Positions 52,141 to 64,000 of a DNA stretch of 64,000 nt are shown here, in pieces (the stretch's first letter is position 1; every line of letters begins with the position of its first letter). Both the position numbers and the translations under genes were made by a program. The stretch is from contig NZ_JACOPV010000001.1 in NCBI RefSeq assembly GCF_016881005.1, positions 186,001-250,000 of the forward strand. Direction: 5' to 3'. This DNA comes from Pseudomonas arcuscaelestis (GTDB lineage: Bacteria > Pseudomonadota > Gammaproteobacteria > Pseudomonadales > Pseudomonadaceae). The notes under the pieces are model-generated. The model saw only the letters and a program-made list of their open reading frames with translations. It did no database searches and had not been told where the DNA came from.

Positions 52141-53349
52141 ATGCAGCGGCTGTATCGTAAGCGCATCGTTCTCGGCGTCGGCGGCGGCATCGCCGCCTAC
52201 AAGAGTGCCGAACTGGTTCGCCGACTCCTGGAACACGGTGCGCAGGTGCGCGTCGTCATGACCCGCGGTGGCGCGGAGTTCATCACCCCGCTCACCCTGC
52301 AAGCACTGTCCGGTCACCCGGTGCACATGGATCTATTGGACCCTGCTGCCGAAGCGGCGATGGGCCATATCGAACTGGCCAAATGGGCCGACCTGGTCCT
52401 GATTGCCCCAGCCACAGCCGACGTGCTCGCGCGTATGGCGCAAGGCGTAGCGAACGACCTGCTGACCACCCTGGTGCTGGCCACCGACGCCACTGTGGCC
52501 GTGGCACCCGCCATGAACCAGGCCATGTGGCGCGACCCGGCCACCCAAGCAAACCTCGAATTGCTGCAAAGCCGCGACATCAAGGTGTTTGGCCCCGCTT
52601 CCGGTAGCCAGGCCTGTGGCGACGTGGGCCTGGGCCGTATGCTCGAAGCTACCGACCTGGCCTGGTGCGCGGCCGAAAGTTTCAAACGTGAGTCGCTGAC
52701 CGGCAAGCACATTGTGATCACTGCCGGCCCGACCCAGGAAAACATCGATCCGGTGCGCTACATCACCAACCACAGCTCTGGGAAAATGGGTTTTGCCCTG
52801 GCAGAAGCTGCTGTTGAAGCGGGCGCTAAAGTCACGCTGATCAGTGGTCCGGTGCACTTGCCAACGCCTGATCGCGTCACTCGTATCGACGTGGTCAGCG
52901 CCCGCGACATGCTGGCAGCCTGCGAAGCTGCGATGCCTTGCGACATATTCATCGCGTCGGCCGCTGTTGCGGATTACCGCCCAGAAGTGATCGCACCGCA
53001 GAAACTCAAGAAAGACCCTACGACAGGTGACGGCCTGCTGCTGCAGATGGTTCGCAACCCGGACATCCTGGCCAGTATCGCCACCCGTCCAGACCGCCCG
53101 TTCAGCGTCGGCTTTGCCGCCGAGACCGAACACCTGCTCGATTACGCCGCGCGCAAGCTCAAGGACAAGAACCTCGACCTGATTGTCGCCAACGATGTCG
53201 CCAACCCCAGCATCGGCTTCAACAGCGAGGAGAACGCCTGCAGTGTGATCGATCGCCAGCTTCATGAAACACTCTTCGCACAGACCAGCAAAGGCAAGAT
53301 TGCCCGTCAGCTGGTTGCTTTCATCGCCGAACGTCTCAACCAGGTTTAA
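52141..53349 (+). CDS. coaBC: Bifunctional phosphopantothenoylcysteine decarboxylase/synthase
   Basis: The 402-residue protein has an N-terminal FMN-dependent CoaC half (VLGVGGGIAAYKSAELVRRL, PAMNQAMW, and the catalytic Cys in ACGDVGLGRML near 160) and a C-terminal CoaB half (TAGPTQENIDPVRYITNHSSGKMG, later NPDILASIA and IVANDV). Together they make 4'-phosphopantetheine from phosphopantothenate, cysteine and CTP for coenzyme A. It precedes dut by 6 bases, forming coaBC-dut. Confidence 0.97.
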   Translation: MQRLYRKRIVLGVGGGIAAYKSAELVRRLLEHGAQVRVVMTRGGAEFITPLTLQALSGHPVHMDLLDPAAEAAMGHIELAKWADLVLIAPATADVLARMAQGVANDLLTTLVLATDATVAVAPAMNQAMWRDPATQANLELLQSRDIKVFGPASGSQACGDVGLGRMLEATDLAWCAAESFKRESLTGKHIVITAGPTQENIDPVRYITNHSSGKMGFALAEAAVEAGAKVTLISGPVHLPTPDRVTRIDVVSARDMLAACEAAMPCDIFIASAAVADYRPEVIAPQKLKKDPTTGDGLLLQMVRNPDILASIATRPDRPFSVGFAAETEHLLDYAARKLKDKNLDLIVANDVANPSIGFNSEENACSVIDRQLHETLFAQTSKGKIARQLVAFIAERLNQV

Positions 53350-53355
53350 CTCTGC

Positions 53356-53811
53356 ATGCACGCTCTACAAGCCAAGATTCTTGATCCACGCATCGGTAAC
53401 GAATTCCCGCTGCCGCAGTACGCCACTCCGGGCTCGGCCGGCCTCGACCTTCGCGCCATGCTCAAGGAAGACACCGTCCTGGAGCCTGGTCAGACCCTGC
53501 TCATTCCCACCGGCCTTTCGGTCTACATCGGCGACCCTGGCCTGGCTGCGCTGATCCTGCCGCGCTCAGGCCTGGGCCACAAGCACGGCATCGTGCTGGG
53601 CAACCTGGTCGGCCTGATCGATTCCGACTACCAGGGCGAGCTTATGGTTTCCTGCTGGAACCGTGGCCAAACCCCGTTCACCATCACCATTGGCGAGCGT
53701 ATTGCGCAACTGGTCCTGGTGCCTGTAGTGCAGGCTCATTTCGACATCGTCGAAGCCTTCGACGAAAGCCAGCGCGGCGCAGGCGGCTTTGGACATTCCG
53801 GCAGCAACTGA
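53356..53811 (+). CDS. dut: dUTP diphosphatase
   Basis: The 151-residue enzyme starts [19 protein letters not shown]. All five trimeric dUTPase motifs are present, including [34 protein letters not shown], and the C-terminal [10 protein letters not shown] that closes over the substrate. It hydrolyses dUTP to dUMP, keeping uracil out of DNA. It lies between coaBC and algC and shares their direction. Confidence 0.97.
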   Translation: MHALQAKILDPRIGNEFPLPQYATPGSAGLDLRAMLKEDTVLEPGQTLLIPTGLSVYIGDPGLAALILPRSGLGHKHGIVLGNLVGLIDSDYQGELMVSCWNRGQTPFTITIGERIAQLVLVPVVQAHFDIVEAFDESQRGAGGFGHSGSN

Positions 53812-53924
53812 TCGACCCACTGCCCACTGTGCGCCAAGGATGGCGAACTCTCTGGCGAAAAGACCGTCAAAGCGTTCAGTTTGAGCCTGCCCTGCACGCC
53901 CTCGATATTGGAGCTCCCCCAGAG

Positions 53925-56260
<2,336 letters not shown>

Positions 56261-56267
56261 CGCCTTG

Positions 56268-56293
56268 ATTGCGGGGCACACCTGCCCCGCAAT
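56268..56293 (+). terminator. REP-like hairpin after argB
   Basis: ATTGCGGGGCA and TGCCCCGCAAT are perfect complements around CACC, followed by TGTT. It is likely to mark the end of the coaBC-argB transcripts. Confidence 0.7.
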
Positions 56294-56396
56294 TGTTCCT
56301 TGCGTCTCCTGCTTCCCCCTCAAGGAAATTGCCTGCCAGCCGAAACAGCTGGCACAATTAGATGCAAACCATTTGTATTTACCCGGGAGAAGTAGT

Positions 56397-57074
56397 GTGA
56401 AATATGCGTCACAAGGACTCGTGCTGGCAGCCGCCATCGCATTGGGCTCTATTGCAGGCTGTGCAACAGAAACCTCAAGGGCTGTCGCGGTACAACAAGT
56501 CGAAAGCGTTAACCGCCCCTACAGTGGCCTGCGCACCCCCATCGCTGTAGGCAAGTTCGACAACCGTTCCAGCTACATGCGCGGCATCTTCTCCGACGGC
56601 GTCGATCGCCTCGGCGGTCAAGCCAAGACCATCCTGATTACCCACTTGCAACAGACCAACCGGTTCAACGTACTGGACCGCGACAACATGGGTGAAATCC
56701 AGCAGGAAGCGGCCATCAAAGGCCAAGCCCAACGCCTTAAGGGTGCTGACTTCGTCGTGACCGGCGATGTCACCGAGTTCGGACGCAAAGAGGTGGGTGA
56801 CCATCAGTTGTTCGGCATTCTCGGCCGCGGCAAAACCCAGGTCGCCTATGCCAAGGTAGCCCTGAACATCGTCAACATCAGCACCTCTGAAGTGGTCTAT
56901 TCGAGCCAGGGTGCGGGTGAGTTTGCCCTGTCCAATCGTGAAGTGATCGGCTTCGGCGGCACTGCCAGTTACGACTCTACCCTTAACGGCAAAGTACTTG
57001 ACCTGGCTATGCGCGAAGCCGTCAACAAGCTTGTCGATGCAGTAGAAAGCGGCGCCTGGAAGCCTGCGTCTTAA
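56397..57074 (+). CDS. CsgG-family lipoprotein
   Basis: The 225-residue protein starts at a GTG (56397) after GGGAGAAGTA and reads MKYASQGLVLAAAIALGSIAGC, with the lipid Cys at 22. The CsgG-like domain has RTPIAVGKFDNRSSYMRGIF, QQTNRFNVLDRDNMGEI, GADFVVTGDVTEFGR and the late NREVIGFGGTASYDS...VLDLAMREAVNKLVDAV. Unlike the curli pore CsgG it occurs in an operon with DUF4810 and DUF799 lipoproteins, without curli genes. A secretion or envelope role is likely but unproven. ORF reading from 56265 would overlap the argB hairpin. Confidence 0.88.
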   Translation: MKYASQGLVLAAAIALGSIAGCATETSRAVAVQQVESVNRPYSGLRTPIAVGKFDNRSSYMRGIFSDGVDRLGGQAKTILITHLQQTNRFNVLDRDNMGEIQQEAAIKGQAQRLKGADFVVTGDVTEFGRKEVGDHQLFGILGRGKTQVAYAKVALNIVNISTSEVVYSSQGAGEFALSNREVIGFGGTASYDSTLNGKVLDLAMREAVNKLVDAVESGAWKPAS

Positions 57075-57107
57075 TACGAAGACTCAATTCACACGGACGA
57101 ACACAGA

Positions 57108-57476
57108 ATGAGTAACGCAAATTTTGCCTGGCGCATGGTCGTCGGCGTCTTGCTGGGCAGTGTCTTGCTAACTGGCTGCACCTCACATAAGCCGCTGTAC
57201 CAGTGGGAGAGTTACCAGCCCCAGGTGTATCAGTACTTCAAAGGGGAATCGAAAGAAGCCCAAGCGGAGGCGCTTGAGCGCGACCTGCAGAAGATCCGCG
57301 CCAAAAGTGGTGCTGTACCGCCCGGCTATCACGCTCAGCTCGGCCTGCTCTACTCGAGCCTGGGCAAGGATGACCAAATGATTCAGCAGTTCCAGACGGA
57401 GAAAGCCCTGTTTCCAGAGTCGACCGCTTACATGGACTTCTTGATGAAAAATGCCCAGCAAGGAGCCAAACAGTGA
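57108..57476 (+). CDS. DUF4810 lipoprotein
   Basis: The 122-residue protein has a lipoprotein signal (MSNANFAWRMVVGVLLGSVL, lipid Cys 24 in LTGCTSH) followed by KPLYQWESYQPQVYQYFKGE and a TPR-like helical part (GYHAQLGLLYSSLGKDDQMIQQFQTEKALFPES). DUF4810 is always found between CsgG-like and DUF799 genes. It ends in an overlap (GTGA) with the next start, so translation is coupled. Confidence 0.88.
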   Translation: MSNANFAWRMVVGVLLGSVLLTGCTSHKPLYQWESYQPQVYQYFKGESKEAQAEALERDLQKIRAKSGAVPPGYHAQLGLLYSSLGKDDQMIQQFQTEKALFPESTAYMDFLMKNAQQGAKQ

Positions 57477-58132
57477 TCAGTCGTCTTATAAAATTGATGG
57501 TTGGCGCGTGCATCCTGTCGCTGTTCGCAGGCTGCGCCGAGCGCAAGACGGTCGACTACTCAGCCTTCAAGCAAGCTCGTCCGCGCTCGATCCTCATTTT
57601 GCCTCCGCTGAACGAGTCGCCGGATGTTAAAGCCAGCTACGGCATGCTTTCGCAGGTTACCTACCCGCTGGCTGAGGCCGGCTACTATGTGCTGCCTGTC
57701 GCTCTGGTCGACGAGACATTCCGTCAGAATGGGCTGACCACGCCAGCCGATATCCATCAGTTGCCAACCAATAAGCTCAACGAAATATTTGGTGCGGACG
57801 CGGGGCTTTATGTGACCGTCAGCGACTACGGCACACGCTACATGGTGATTAGCAGCGCATCGATCGTGACTGCCAGCGCTAAGCTTGTCGATCTTAAAAC
57901 CGGTACTACCCTGTGGACCGGCACCGCCACGGCGTCTAGCGAAGAAGGAAATAACAACGCCGGCGGCCTGGTCGGTATGTTGATCACCGCTGCGGTCAAG
58001 CAAATCATCAACACCACATTGGATGACGCCAGCTATCCAATTGCTGGCATGACTGGCGCACGTCTGTTATCGCCTTACCAGAACGGCGGGCTGCTCTACG
58101 GGCCTCGCTCGCCGAAATACGGCACGGACTGA
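57473..58132 (+). CDS. DUF799/GNA1162-like lipoprotein
   Basis: The 219-residue protein starts at a GTG overlapping the previous stop. Signal: MISRLIKLMVGACILSLFAG with lipid Cys 21. The body fits DUF799: RPRSILILPPLNESPDVKASYGMLSQVTYPLAEAGYYVLPVALVDETFRQNG, GADAGLYVTVSDYGTRYMV. The Neisseria homologue GNA1162 is a surface-linked antigen with a periplasmic-secretion-like fold. Third gene of the lipoprotein operon, closed by a terminator at 58134. Confidence 0.88.
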   Translation: MISRLIKLMVGACILSLFAGCAERKTVDYSAFKQARPRSILILPPLNESPDVKASYGMLSQVTYPLAEAGYYVLPVALVDETFRQNGLTTPADIHQLPTNKLNEIFGADAGLYVTVSDYGTRYMVISSASIVTASAKLVDLKTGTTLWTGTATASSEEGNNNAGGLVGMLITAAVKQIINTTLDDASYPIAGMTGARLLSPYQNGGLLYGPRSPKYGTD

Positions 58133-58133
58133 C

Positions 58134-58164
58134 CAAAAAAAGGCCGCGGATGCGGCCCTTTTTT
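58134..58164. terminator. Bidirectional terminator between the DUF799 gene and pyrE
   Basis: GGCCGC and GCGGCC pair around GGAT, with seven As before and six Ts after. It serves both converging transcripts and overlaps the first base or two of the pyrE stop codon. Confidence 0.9.
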
Positions 58165-58804
58165 AGATCCCGTACTGGGCTCGATAAGCCTCGACAGCCG
58201 GCAAGTGCTGCTTAAGCGCTGGATCGTCGGCAAGGAACTCCAACACCTGGGTCAGCGAAACAATGCTGACCACTGGAATGCCAAAGTCGCGCTCCACTTC
58301 CTGGATAGCCGACAATTCGCCGTTGCCGCGCTCTTGGCGGTTCAGAGCAATCAATACGCCTGCAGCCTTGGCCTGCTGGCCCTGGATAATCTGCATGACT
58401 TCACGGATGGCGGTGCCAGCGGTGATTACGTCATCGATGATCAGCACGTCGCCCGTCAGCGGGGCGCCGACCAGGCTTCCGCCTTCGCCGTGAGCCTTGG
58501 CTTCCTTGCGGTTGAAACACCACGGCAGATCAAGGTTGTGATGCTCGGCCAGAGCCACTGCGGTGGTTGCCGCCAGCGGAATACCTTTGTAGGCAGGGCC
58601 AAACAGGACATCGAACGGAATCTTGCTGTCGACAATCGCCGCTGCATAGAAACGCCCGAGCTGAGCCAGGGCCGAACCACTGCTGAACAGGCCGGCATTG
58701 AAGAAATACGGGCTGGTGCGCCCGGACTTGAGAGTGAATTCACCGAAGCGCAGAACCCCACGATCGATGGCAAAACGTATGAAATCGCGCTGATACGGCT
58801 GCAT
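58163..58804 (-). CDS. pyrE: Orotate phosphoribosyltransferase
   Basis: The 213-residue enzyme starts [20 protein letters not shown]. The PRPP loop is [19 protein letters not shown] (near 120), the flexible Lys loop [15 protein letters not shown], and the substrate part [14 protein letters not shown]. It makes OMP in pyrimidine synthesis. It is divergent from crc, the constant Pseudomonas arrangement (81 bases between starts). Confidence 0.97.
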   Translation of the reverse strand: MQPYQRDFIRFAIDRGVLRFGEFTLKSGRTSPYFFNAGLFSSGSALAQLGRFYAAAIVDSKIPFDVLFGPAYKGIPLAATTAVALAEHHNLDLPWCFNRKEAKAHGEGGSLVGAPLTGDVLIIDDVITAGTAIREVMQIIQGQQAKAAGVLIALNRQERGNGELSAIQEVERDFGIPVVSIVSLTQVLEFLADDPALKQHLPAVEAYRAQYGI

Positions 58805-58885
58805 GAAAAGTCCCGGACTACCACGGATTTAGCTAAATGAGTACAGCTCGGGTATCATACACGCACGAGATTTTTGGGGCCATTT

Positions 58886-59665
58886 ATGCGGATCATCAGT
58901 GTGAACGTAAATGGCATTCAGGCTGCAGTCGAGCGTGGTTTGCTCAGTTGGCTGCAAGCTCAGAATGCCGACGTCATCTGCCTTCAGGATACCCGCGCCT
59001 CGGCCTTTGAACTCGACGACCCAGCTTTTCAGCTTGATGGCTACTTCCTTTATGCCTGCGACGCAGAAGTCCCCGCCCAAGGCGGTGTGGCACTTTATTC
59101 GCGGTTGCAGCCCAAGGCAGTCATCAGCGGCCTGGGCTTCGAGACAGCCGACCGCTACGGACGTTACCTGCAGGCCGATTTTGACAAGGTAAGCATCGCA
59201 ACGCTGCTGCTGCCTTCGGGAATGAACGGCGACGAAGACTTGAATCAGAAATTCAAGTTGATGGACGACTTCGCCAAGTACCTGGACAAGCAGCGACGCA
59301 AGCGTCGTGAATATATCTACTGCGGCTCGTTGTACGTGGCGCAGCAGAAACTCGACGTGAAAAACTGGCGCGATGGCCAGCAATCACCGGGCTTCCTGGC
59401 ACCTGAGCGCGCCTGGATGGATAACGTCGTCGGTGAAATGGGTTATGTCGATGCGCTGCGTGAAGTCAGTCGTGAAGGCGACCAGTACAGCTGGTGGCCA
59501 GACAACGAGCAGGCCGAGATGCTCAATTTGGGCTGGCGTTTTGACTACCAGTTGCTGACCCCTGGCTTGCGTCGCTTCGTGCGCAGCGCTCGCCTGCCGC
59601 GTCAGCCACGCTTCTCCCAGCACGCGCCACTGATCGTGGACTACGACTGGACACTGACGATCTGA
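58886..59665 (+). CDS. crc: Catabolite repression control protein Crc
   Basis: The 259-residue protein starts MRIISVNVNGIQAAVERGL. It has the exonuclease III/EEP fold, but the catalytic set is altered: CLQDTRAS where the nuclease Glu motif is QETK, CGSLYVA instead of GDFN, and SQHAPLIVDY instead of SDHxP. Crc is therefore catalytically dead and acts with Hfq at CA-rich mRNA motifs to repress catabolic genes when preferred carbon is available. Likely targets include catabolic genes in this window (for example dadA). An in-frame start at 58874 is less likely. It ends at a perfect terminator. Confidence 0.96.
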   Translation: MRIISVNVNGIQAAVERGLLSWLQAQNADVICLQDTRASAFELDDPAFQLDGYFLYACDAEVPAQGGVALYSRLQPKAVISGLGFETADRYGRYLQADFDKVSIATLLLPSGMNGDEDLNQKFKLMDDFAKYLDKQRRKRREYIYCGSLYVAQQKLDVKNWRDGQQSPGFLAPERAWMDNVVGEMGYVDALREVSREGDQYSWWPDNEQAEMLNLGWRFDYQLLTPGLRRFVRSARLPRQPRFSQHAPLIVDYDWTLTI

Positions 59666-59670
59666 TCGTT

Positions 59671-59713
59671 CAGCCATAAAAAAACCGACATCACGTCGGT
59701 TTTTTTATGGCTG
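59671..59713. terminator. Long bidirectional terminator after crc
   Basis: A perfect 19-bp dyad (CAGCCATAAAAAAACCGAC and its complement) with a 5-base loop. A7 and T7 runs within the arms let it work in both directions, for crc and for the DUF4870 gene. Confidence 0.93.
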
Positions 59714-59727
59714 CCTGCAACTGATCA

Positions 59728-60096
59728 TTATTTGATCGGCCGCCAGGTCAGCGGGTAGCGGTAAGGCTGGCCGTCGTTGGCCTTAACCCCGGCAACGATG
59801 GTGAGGATCAGCACGGCAACCATAAGCATGCCGAACAGTACGATCCCTACCAGCACGAACATCAGCGCAAAGCAGATGATCGAGGCCAGGAACACAGTGA
59901 GCTGAAAATTCAGCGCTTCTTTGCCCTGGGCATCGATGAACGGATCGAGGTCCTTTTTCCAGATCCACATCACCAGCGGACCCAGCAGGTTGCCAAAAGG
60001 CACGACCAGCCCCAGCAGGGCAGCCAGATGACAGAACATCGCCCACTGACGAATCTCGGCATTGGGGGTAGGCAACTGTAGTGGTTGCTCGCTCAT
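59728..60096 (-). CDS. DUF4870 membrane protein
   Basis: The 122-residue protein starts MSEQPLQLPTPNAEIRQWA; the in-frame start at 60255 runs through rph and is rejected. Three predicted membrane helices (FCHLAALLGLVVPFGNLLGPLVMWIW, FQLTVFLASIICFALMFVLVGIVL, GMLMVAVLILTIVAGV) flank the DUF4870 signature KKDLDPFIDAQGKEALNFQ, ending YRYPLTWRPIK. Function unknown. GGAG-containing AAGGAGCAG precedes the ATG; it follows rph by 25 bases. Confidence 0.85.
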   Translation of the reverse strand: MSEQPLQLPTPNAEIRQWAMFCHLAALLGLVVPFGNLLGPLVMWIWKKDLDPFIDAQGKEALNFQLTVFLASIICFALMFVLVGIVLFGMLMVAVLILTIVAGVKANDGQPYRYPLTWRPIK

Positions 60097-60121
60097 GCTC
60101 TGCTCCTTGCCTTGTCGACTA

Positions 60122-60844
60122 TCAGTCAGCCAGCGCAGCTGTCTGCAATTCAAACAGATCAACCATGCCCTTTTGTGCCAACGCCAGCATGGCATTGAGC
60201 TCTTCTGGCTGGAACGGTGCGCCCTCAGCGGTACCCTGGACTTCGATGAAACCACCTTTGCTGGTCATAACCACGTTCAGGTCAGTTTCTGCAGCCGAGT
60301 CTTCGAGGTAGTCCAGGTCAAGCACCGCTTCGCCCTGGTACATGCCAACCGAGACGGCAGCGATCATGTGCTTGAGTGGGTCGCCGCCTTTCAGGCCGCC
60401 ACGCTTTTTGACCACACGCAACGCATCGATCAGGGCGACCATGGCGCCTGTGATGGAAGCAGTGCGGGTGCCACCGTCGGCCTGGATCACGTCACAGTCG
60501 ACATACAGGGTGATGTCACCGAGCTTGCTCATGTCCAGGGCGGCGCGCAGTGAACGGCCGATCAGACGCTGGATTTCGAGGGTACGGCCACCTTGCTTGC
60601 CACGCGCGGCTTCACGCTGGTTACGCTCGCCAGTGGAGCGTGGCAGCATGCCGTATTCGGCAGTCAGCCAGCCTTGGCCCTGGCCTTTGAGGAACCGAGG
60701 TACACCGTTCTCGACACTGACCGTACAAACGACTTTAGTGTCACCGAACTCGACCAGCACTGATCCCTCGGCGTGTTTGGTGTAGTTGCGGGTGATGCGG
60801 ATCGAGCGGAGCTGATCGGCAACGCGACCACTTGGACGTTTCAT
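60122..60844 (-). CDS. rph: Ribonuclease PH
   Basis: The 240-residue enzyme starts [19 protein letters not shown]. It shows [20 protein letters not shown], the phosphate site Arg in [29 protein letters not shown] and [19 protein letters not shown]. RNase PH trims tRNA 3' ends using phosphate. It is divergent from yicC, separated by about 240 bases. Confidence 0.97.
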   Translation of the reverse strand: MKRPSGRVADQLRSIRITRNYTKHAEGSVLVEFGDTKVVCTVSVENGVPRFLKGQGQGWLTAEYGMLPRSTGERNQREAARGKQGGRTLEIQRLIGRSLRAALDMSKLGDITLYVDCDVIQADGGTRTASITGAMVALIDALRVVKKRGGLKGGDPLKHMIAAVSVGMYQGEAVLDLDYLEDSAAETDLNVVMTSKGGFIEVQGTAEGAPFQPEELNAMLALAQKGMVDLFELQTAALAD

Positions 60845-61085
60845 TTGGGATACCTGTACTGGGTTTGAATCTGCCCAGCATTATAGAGCGCGCTGGGGCT
60901 CGAGGACACGTCTATTGTCGCAGCCCGTGAAACAGCGGGCCCAGAGGCGTTGGTCGGTTTTTTCCGGGTTTTTCCAGACTGTTTGTAACATCAGTGGATT
61001 GGGAGCCAGCACCGCACTGCGCTACAATCTTGCGCCTTTGCAGCCGGTTGGCTTTCCCTTAACCCCTTTTTGCGAGGTACTTCCC

Positions 61086-62583
<1,498 letters not shown>

Positions 62584-62594
62584 GCAGCGGGTAA

Positions 62595-62620
62595 CTCCAA
62601 CCGCTTAGCGGCGGTTGGAG
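62595..62620. terminator. Hairpin between gmk and the permease gene
   Basis: CTCCAACCGC and GCGGTTGGAG are perfect complements around a 6-base loop. The permease stop codon lies inside the loop. It lacks a T-run, so it is a plausible rather than certain terminator. Confidence 0.6.
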
Positions 62621-64000
62621 ACTGTGGCGTGACGCTGCAGCGTCATGCCCAGGAAGAACGCCGGCGCTCGCAGGCGTGACAGCATCATCAGCCCCAGTCC
62701 CAGCAGTGTGATGATCACTGCGATCACGAACACCAGCCCCAAGCCCCCTACATGCGAACCGCTGCCGAACGACGGTGATGCACTGTCGATGGCCGTCTGC
62801 AGGAAGATCACCGAGAGAATACCGCCACCGAGCAGCGGGCACAGGCCACGCATCAGGAAGTGGCGTACGCTGTCGAACAAGCTGTGGCGGAAGTACCAGA
62901 CGCAGGCGTAGGCAGTCAGCGAATAGTAGAAGCAGATCATCATGCCCAGCGCGGTAATGGTGTCAGCCAGCACGTTTTCACTCAGGGTCCGCATGGTGAC
63001 GTAGAACACACCTGCCGCTACACCGGCACAGATTGTCGCGTACCGAGGGGTTTTCGAGCGCGGACAGATATTGGCAAACCGCTCCGGTACGGCCCCGTAG
63101 TAACCCATTGCCAGCAACGTGCGGGCCGGCGACACGAAAGTCGACTGCAGCGATGCAGCGGTACTGGCCAGCACGGCGATGGACATCAGGATCGCCAATG
63201 GTCCCATGACTGGCCCCGCCAGGTGAGCGAAGACGTTCTCTTGAATGCGCGGATTGTTCAGGCCCAGACCGATATCACCAATCCCGGCGAACTGCAGGGT
63301 GGCAATCGCCGTTACCAGGTACAGACCCAGGATCAGCAGCACGGTCAGGGTCGCCGCGCGGCCAGGGGTATCACCGCTACCCACCGACTCTTCGCTGATG
63401 CTCAAGCAGACATCCCAGCCCCAGAAGATGAAGATCGACAATGACAGGCCGGCAGTAAATGCCGAGAACGATTCGACACCGAATGGGTTGAACCAGTCGA
63501 GATCAAATTCCAGCGGAGGCGTAGCAGAGGACTCGCCAAATGCAGCCATGGCAAAGCCCACCAGCACCACTAATTGCAGTGCCACCAGGCCGTACTGCAC
63601 CGTCATGGTCGTGGCTATCCCGCGGCAGCAAATCCAAACCGCCATGGCGATGAACACGCAACAGGTAACAACGTTGATCAGCAGGTTGTCCGCCAGCGCC
63701 GCCACCTCGTGACTACCGGATATTTGCCCGAGGAACAGATAGAAGAAGTCGACTGCCACCCCCGCAAGGTTGGACAGCACAATGGTCGTTGCAGTTACCA
63801 GACCCCAACCGCCAATCCAGCCGATCATTGGACCGAAGGCCCGTGCCGACCAGGTGAAGGAGGTGCCGCTATCGGGTTCAGCCGCGTTCAACTCGCGATA
63901 ACCCAAGGCTACCAGGAGCATCGGCAGGAAGCCGACGATGAACACTGCCGGCAAATGAGCACCGACTTCGCGCACCGTGGGGCCGAGCGCACCCGTGAGG
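62605..64000 (-). CDS. APC-superfamily amino-acid permease (5' end outside window)
   Basis: At least 465 residues on the minus strand stay open to the window edge, beginning (in frame) LTGALGPTVREVGAHLPAV. At least ten membrane helices are predicted, with the APC-type GWGLVTATTIVLSNLAGVAVD and LSIFIFWGWDVCLSISEESV in the substrate region, and FVSPARTLLAMGYYGAVPERFANICPRSKTPRYA. It resembles amino-acid/polyamine permeases near puu/spu gene clusters in P. putida; the substrate is unknown. The N-terminal start is not in the window. Confidence 0.88.
   Translation of the reverse strand, partial: LTGALGPTVREVGAHLPAVFIVGFLPMLLVALGYRELNAAEPDSGTSFTWSARAFGPMIGWIGGWGLVTATTIVLSNLAGVAVDFFYLFLGQISGSHEVAALADNLLINVVTCCVFIAMAVWICCRGIATTMTVQYGLVALQLVVLVGFAMAAFGESSATPPLEFDLDWFNPFGVESFSAFTAGLSLSIFIFWGWDVCLSISEESVGSGDTPGRAATLTVLLILGLYLVTAIATLQFAGIGDIGLGLNNPRIQENVFAHLAGPVMGPLAILMSIAVLASTAASLQSTFVSPARTLLAMGYYGAVPERFANICPRSKTPRYATICAGVAAGVFYVTMRTLSENVLADTITALGMMICFYYSLTAYACVWYFRHSLFDSVRHFLMRGLCPLLGGGILSVIFLQTAIDSASPSFGSGSHVGGLGLVFVIAVIITLLGLGLMMLSRLRAPAFFLGMTLQRHATVSNRR

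Noticed and set aside
52333..53361. Long minus-strand frame across coaBC
   Set aside because: Composition shadow of coaBC; no recognisable motif and no ribosome site.
58886..59665. Exonuclease III
   Set aside because: Fold matches, but all key catalytic motifs are changed in the way known for Crc, and it is divergent from pyrE.

Overview
This window is a 64-kb piece of chromosome from a fluorescent Pseudomonas, most like the P. putida group. That reading is an inference from gene content and order; no database search was run. The ordered blocks cyaA/rnk, cyaY/lptM-lysA-dapF-DUF484-xerC, sutA/amtB-glnK/ubiK, comM, rep-xpt, dadA-ridA-dadX/lrp, rpmB-rpmG, radC/coaBC-dut-algC-argB, pyrE/crc and rph/yicC-gmk are typical of the genus. 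The lysine block amaA-amaB-LysR-hglS is typical of P. putida relatives. I found no rRNA, tRNA, CRISPR array, complete insertion sequence or prophage.

Layout. 0-13.4 kb is conserved core: a GST cut by the left edge, cAMP synthesis, Rnk, frataxin, the lysine/diaminopimelate operon with XerC, the RNA-polymerase-binding regulator SutA, and the ammonium-sensing pair glnK-amtB. The glnK pair has a recognisable sigma-54 promoter with two phased NtrC-like sites. 13.4-15.3 kb is a small accessory insertion between ubiK and comM, the least ordinary part of the window. It holds a DUF6124-like small gene behind a structured leader, a short gene with an Hcp-type N-terminus joined to what looks like the C-terminal end of a T6SS toxin (DUF4225-like), and a convergent two-helix membrane protein. 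15.3-21.1 kb holds comM, a ToxR/ToxS-like regulator pair, a DUF3313 lipoprotein, a small outer-membrane barrel and an MscS channel with a C-terminal cNMP-binding-like domain. 21-26.5 kb is the pipecolate branch of lysine catabolism. 26.5-36.8 kb holds a LysR regulator, a MATE pump, a GGDEF/EAL protein behind a Fur-box-like palindrome, Rep helicase, Xpt, an acetyl-CoA hydrolase/transferase-like enzyme, cytochrome c5 and an XRE-cupin regulator. 36.9-48.9 kb is amino-acid and polyamine catabolism: dadA-ridA-dadX with a divergent Lrp regulator, a PuuB-like oxidase, a MocR regulator with a repeat-rich operator region, a phospholipase-D lipoprotein, an MFS transporter, an aldehyde dehydrogenase and a cupin. 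49-64 kb is again core: ribosomal proteins L33 and L28, a peptide-binding protein, RadC, CoaBC, Dut, AlgC, ArgB, a three-lipoprotein CsgG/DUF4810/DUF799 operon, PyrE, Crc, a DUF4870 protein, RNase PH, YicC, Gmk and an amino-acid permease cut by the right edge.

Common threads. Nitrogen and amino-acid use dominates (GlnK/AmtB, AmaAB-HglS, DadAX, PauB/PauC-like enzymes, permease). Global regulators of carbon and slow growth (Crc, CyaA, SutA, Rnk) lie in the same stretch. Several gene ends share REP-like GC-rich palindromes that may double as terminators.

Nothing here is demonstrably a new system. The best leads are the Hcp-toxin remnant with its possible immunity protein, the Shine-Dalgarno-sequestering leader of the DUF6124-like gene, the ToxRS-like pair with envelope neighbours, the Fur-like site before a c-di-GMP enzyme, and the MocR operator array.
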